Shown here one piece after another: positions 63,860 to 64,000 of a stretch of 64,000 bases of DNA. The position numbers and the translations under genes are program-made. The stretch's first letter is position 1; the number at the start of each line of letters is the position of its first letter. The stretch lies in assembly GCA_018223365.1 (NCBI GenBank), contig JAGTTP010000002.1, positions 1,071,501 to 1,135,500 on the forward strand. Direction: 5' to 3'. The notes beneath the pieces were generated by a model, which saw only the letters and a program-made list of their open reading frames with translations, was not told the DNA's origin and made no database searches. The stretch is from Clostridiaceae bacterium Marseille-Q4145. GTDB taxonomy: Bacteria; Bacillota; Clostridia; Lachnospirales; Lachnospiraceae.

Positions 63860-64000
63860 CTATCTGTCCTCCTTTTTCTTCCTTTTTAAAATCATAATTC
63901 CCATCAACGTTGCGCTGAGCCCTAAAGTCACAATCCAAAAAGCAGTATTAGACGTGTCTCCTGTTTTGACATTTCCAGTTGTTTTAATTGTGTCCGTTTC
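63860..64000 (-). CDS. sortase-anchored surface protein, C-terminal end only
   Basis: The last 46 codons read NVKTGDTSN, a hydrophobic helix (TAFWIVTLGLSATLMGIMIL) and KRKKKEDR-stop, a TGD-type cell wall sorting signal. The TAG stop is directly followed by the ATG of the next surface protein, and its last codons carry that gene's ribosome site. The body of the protein lies beyond the window. Confidence 0.85.
   Translation of the reverse strand, partial: ETDTIKTTGNVKTGDTSNTAFWIVTLGLSATLMGIMILKRKKKEDR

Overview
The window looks like chromosome of a gut Lachnospiraceae-type Clostridium relative (Firmicutes). The grounds are the Shine-Dalgarno sites (AAGGAGG), moderate GC, TTGACA/TATAAT promoters, a class-typical fused EcfA ATPase, sortase-type surface proteins with TGD anchors, MarathonRT-like group II introns and many toxin-antitoxin remnants. 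No rRNA, tRNA or CRISPR array was seen.

Region 1 (1-5.7 kb). A truncated tripartite-tricarboxylate-transporter binding lipoprotein is divergent from a LacI-type repressor. The repressor is frameshifted by loss of one CT unit, and its last two codons are displaced by an antisense group IIC-like intron (2054-3957). Removing the intron restores a clean stop followed at once by a bidirectional terminator shared with recJ.

Region 2 (4-17.1 kb). A minus-strand run reads: 2416-residue thioester/CnaB adhesin, SpoU-type RNA methyltransferase, trpS, SUV3-like RNA helicase, recJ. Spacing is tight, and a perfect sigma-70 promoter lies upstream of the adhesin.

Region 3 (17.2-27.6 kb). Housekeeping and transport: a small membrane protein, a cation diffusion facilitator behind a NiCo riboswitch, then a cluster of LOG hydrolase, nucleoside phosphorylase, ECF S, T and fused A components and nicotinamidase. 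I read this cluster as a nicotinamide-riboside/NAD salvage locus. RsmH, a CYTH protein, a MATE exporter and a divergent Lrp regulator follow.

Region 4 (27.8-39.3 kb). A high-GC block with very different codon use: an internally deleted PadR remnant, a flavodoxin/SCP2-like/membrane fusion, a 2361-residue YDG/MBG-type surface protein and its MalT-like LuxR regulator. It looks horizontally acquired.

Region 5 (39.3-55 kb). A mosaic of functional cargo and decayed mobile DNA. It holds ParA, integrase, MetG and IstB-like fragments, two broken toxin genes with antitoxins still intact, and a complete DUF3990/DUF3791 pair. It also holds an SLC13/ArsB-like permease, a two-component system with an ABC exporter, an HD-domain/CnaB chimera, a methyltransferase, three small genes separated by a dispersed repeat, and a second group II intron (49546-51419).

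Region 6 (55-64 kb). A giant BspA-repeat/List-Bact-repeat surface protein (about 2925 residues) is split by a one-base frameshift at an A7 tract. It directly abuts the 3' end of another sortase-anchored protein that runs off the window.
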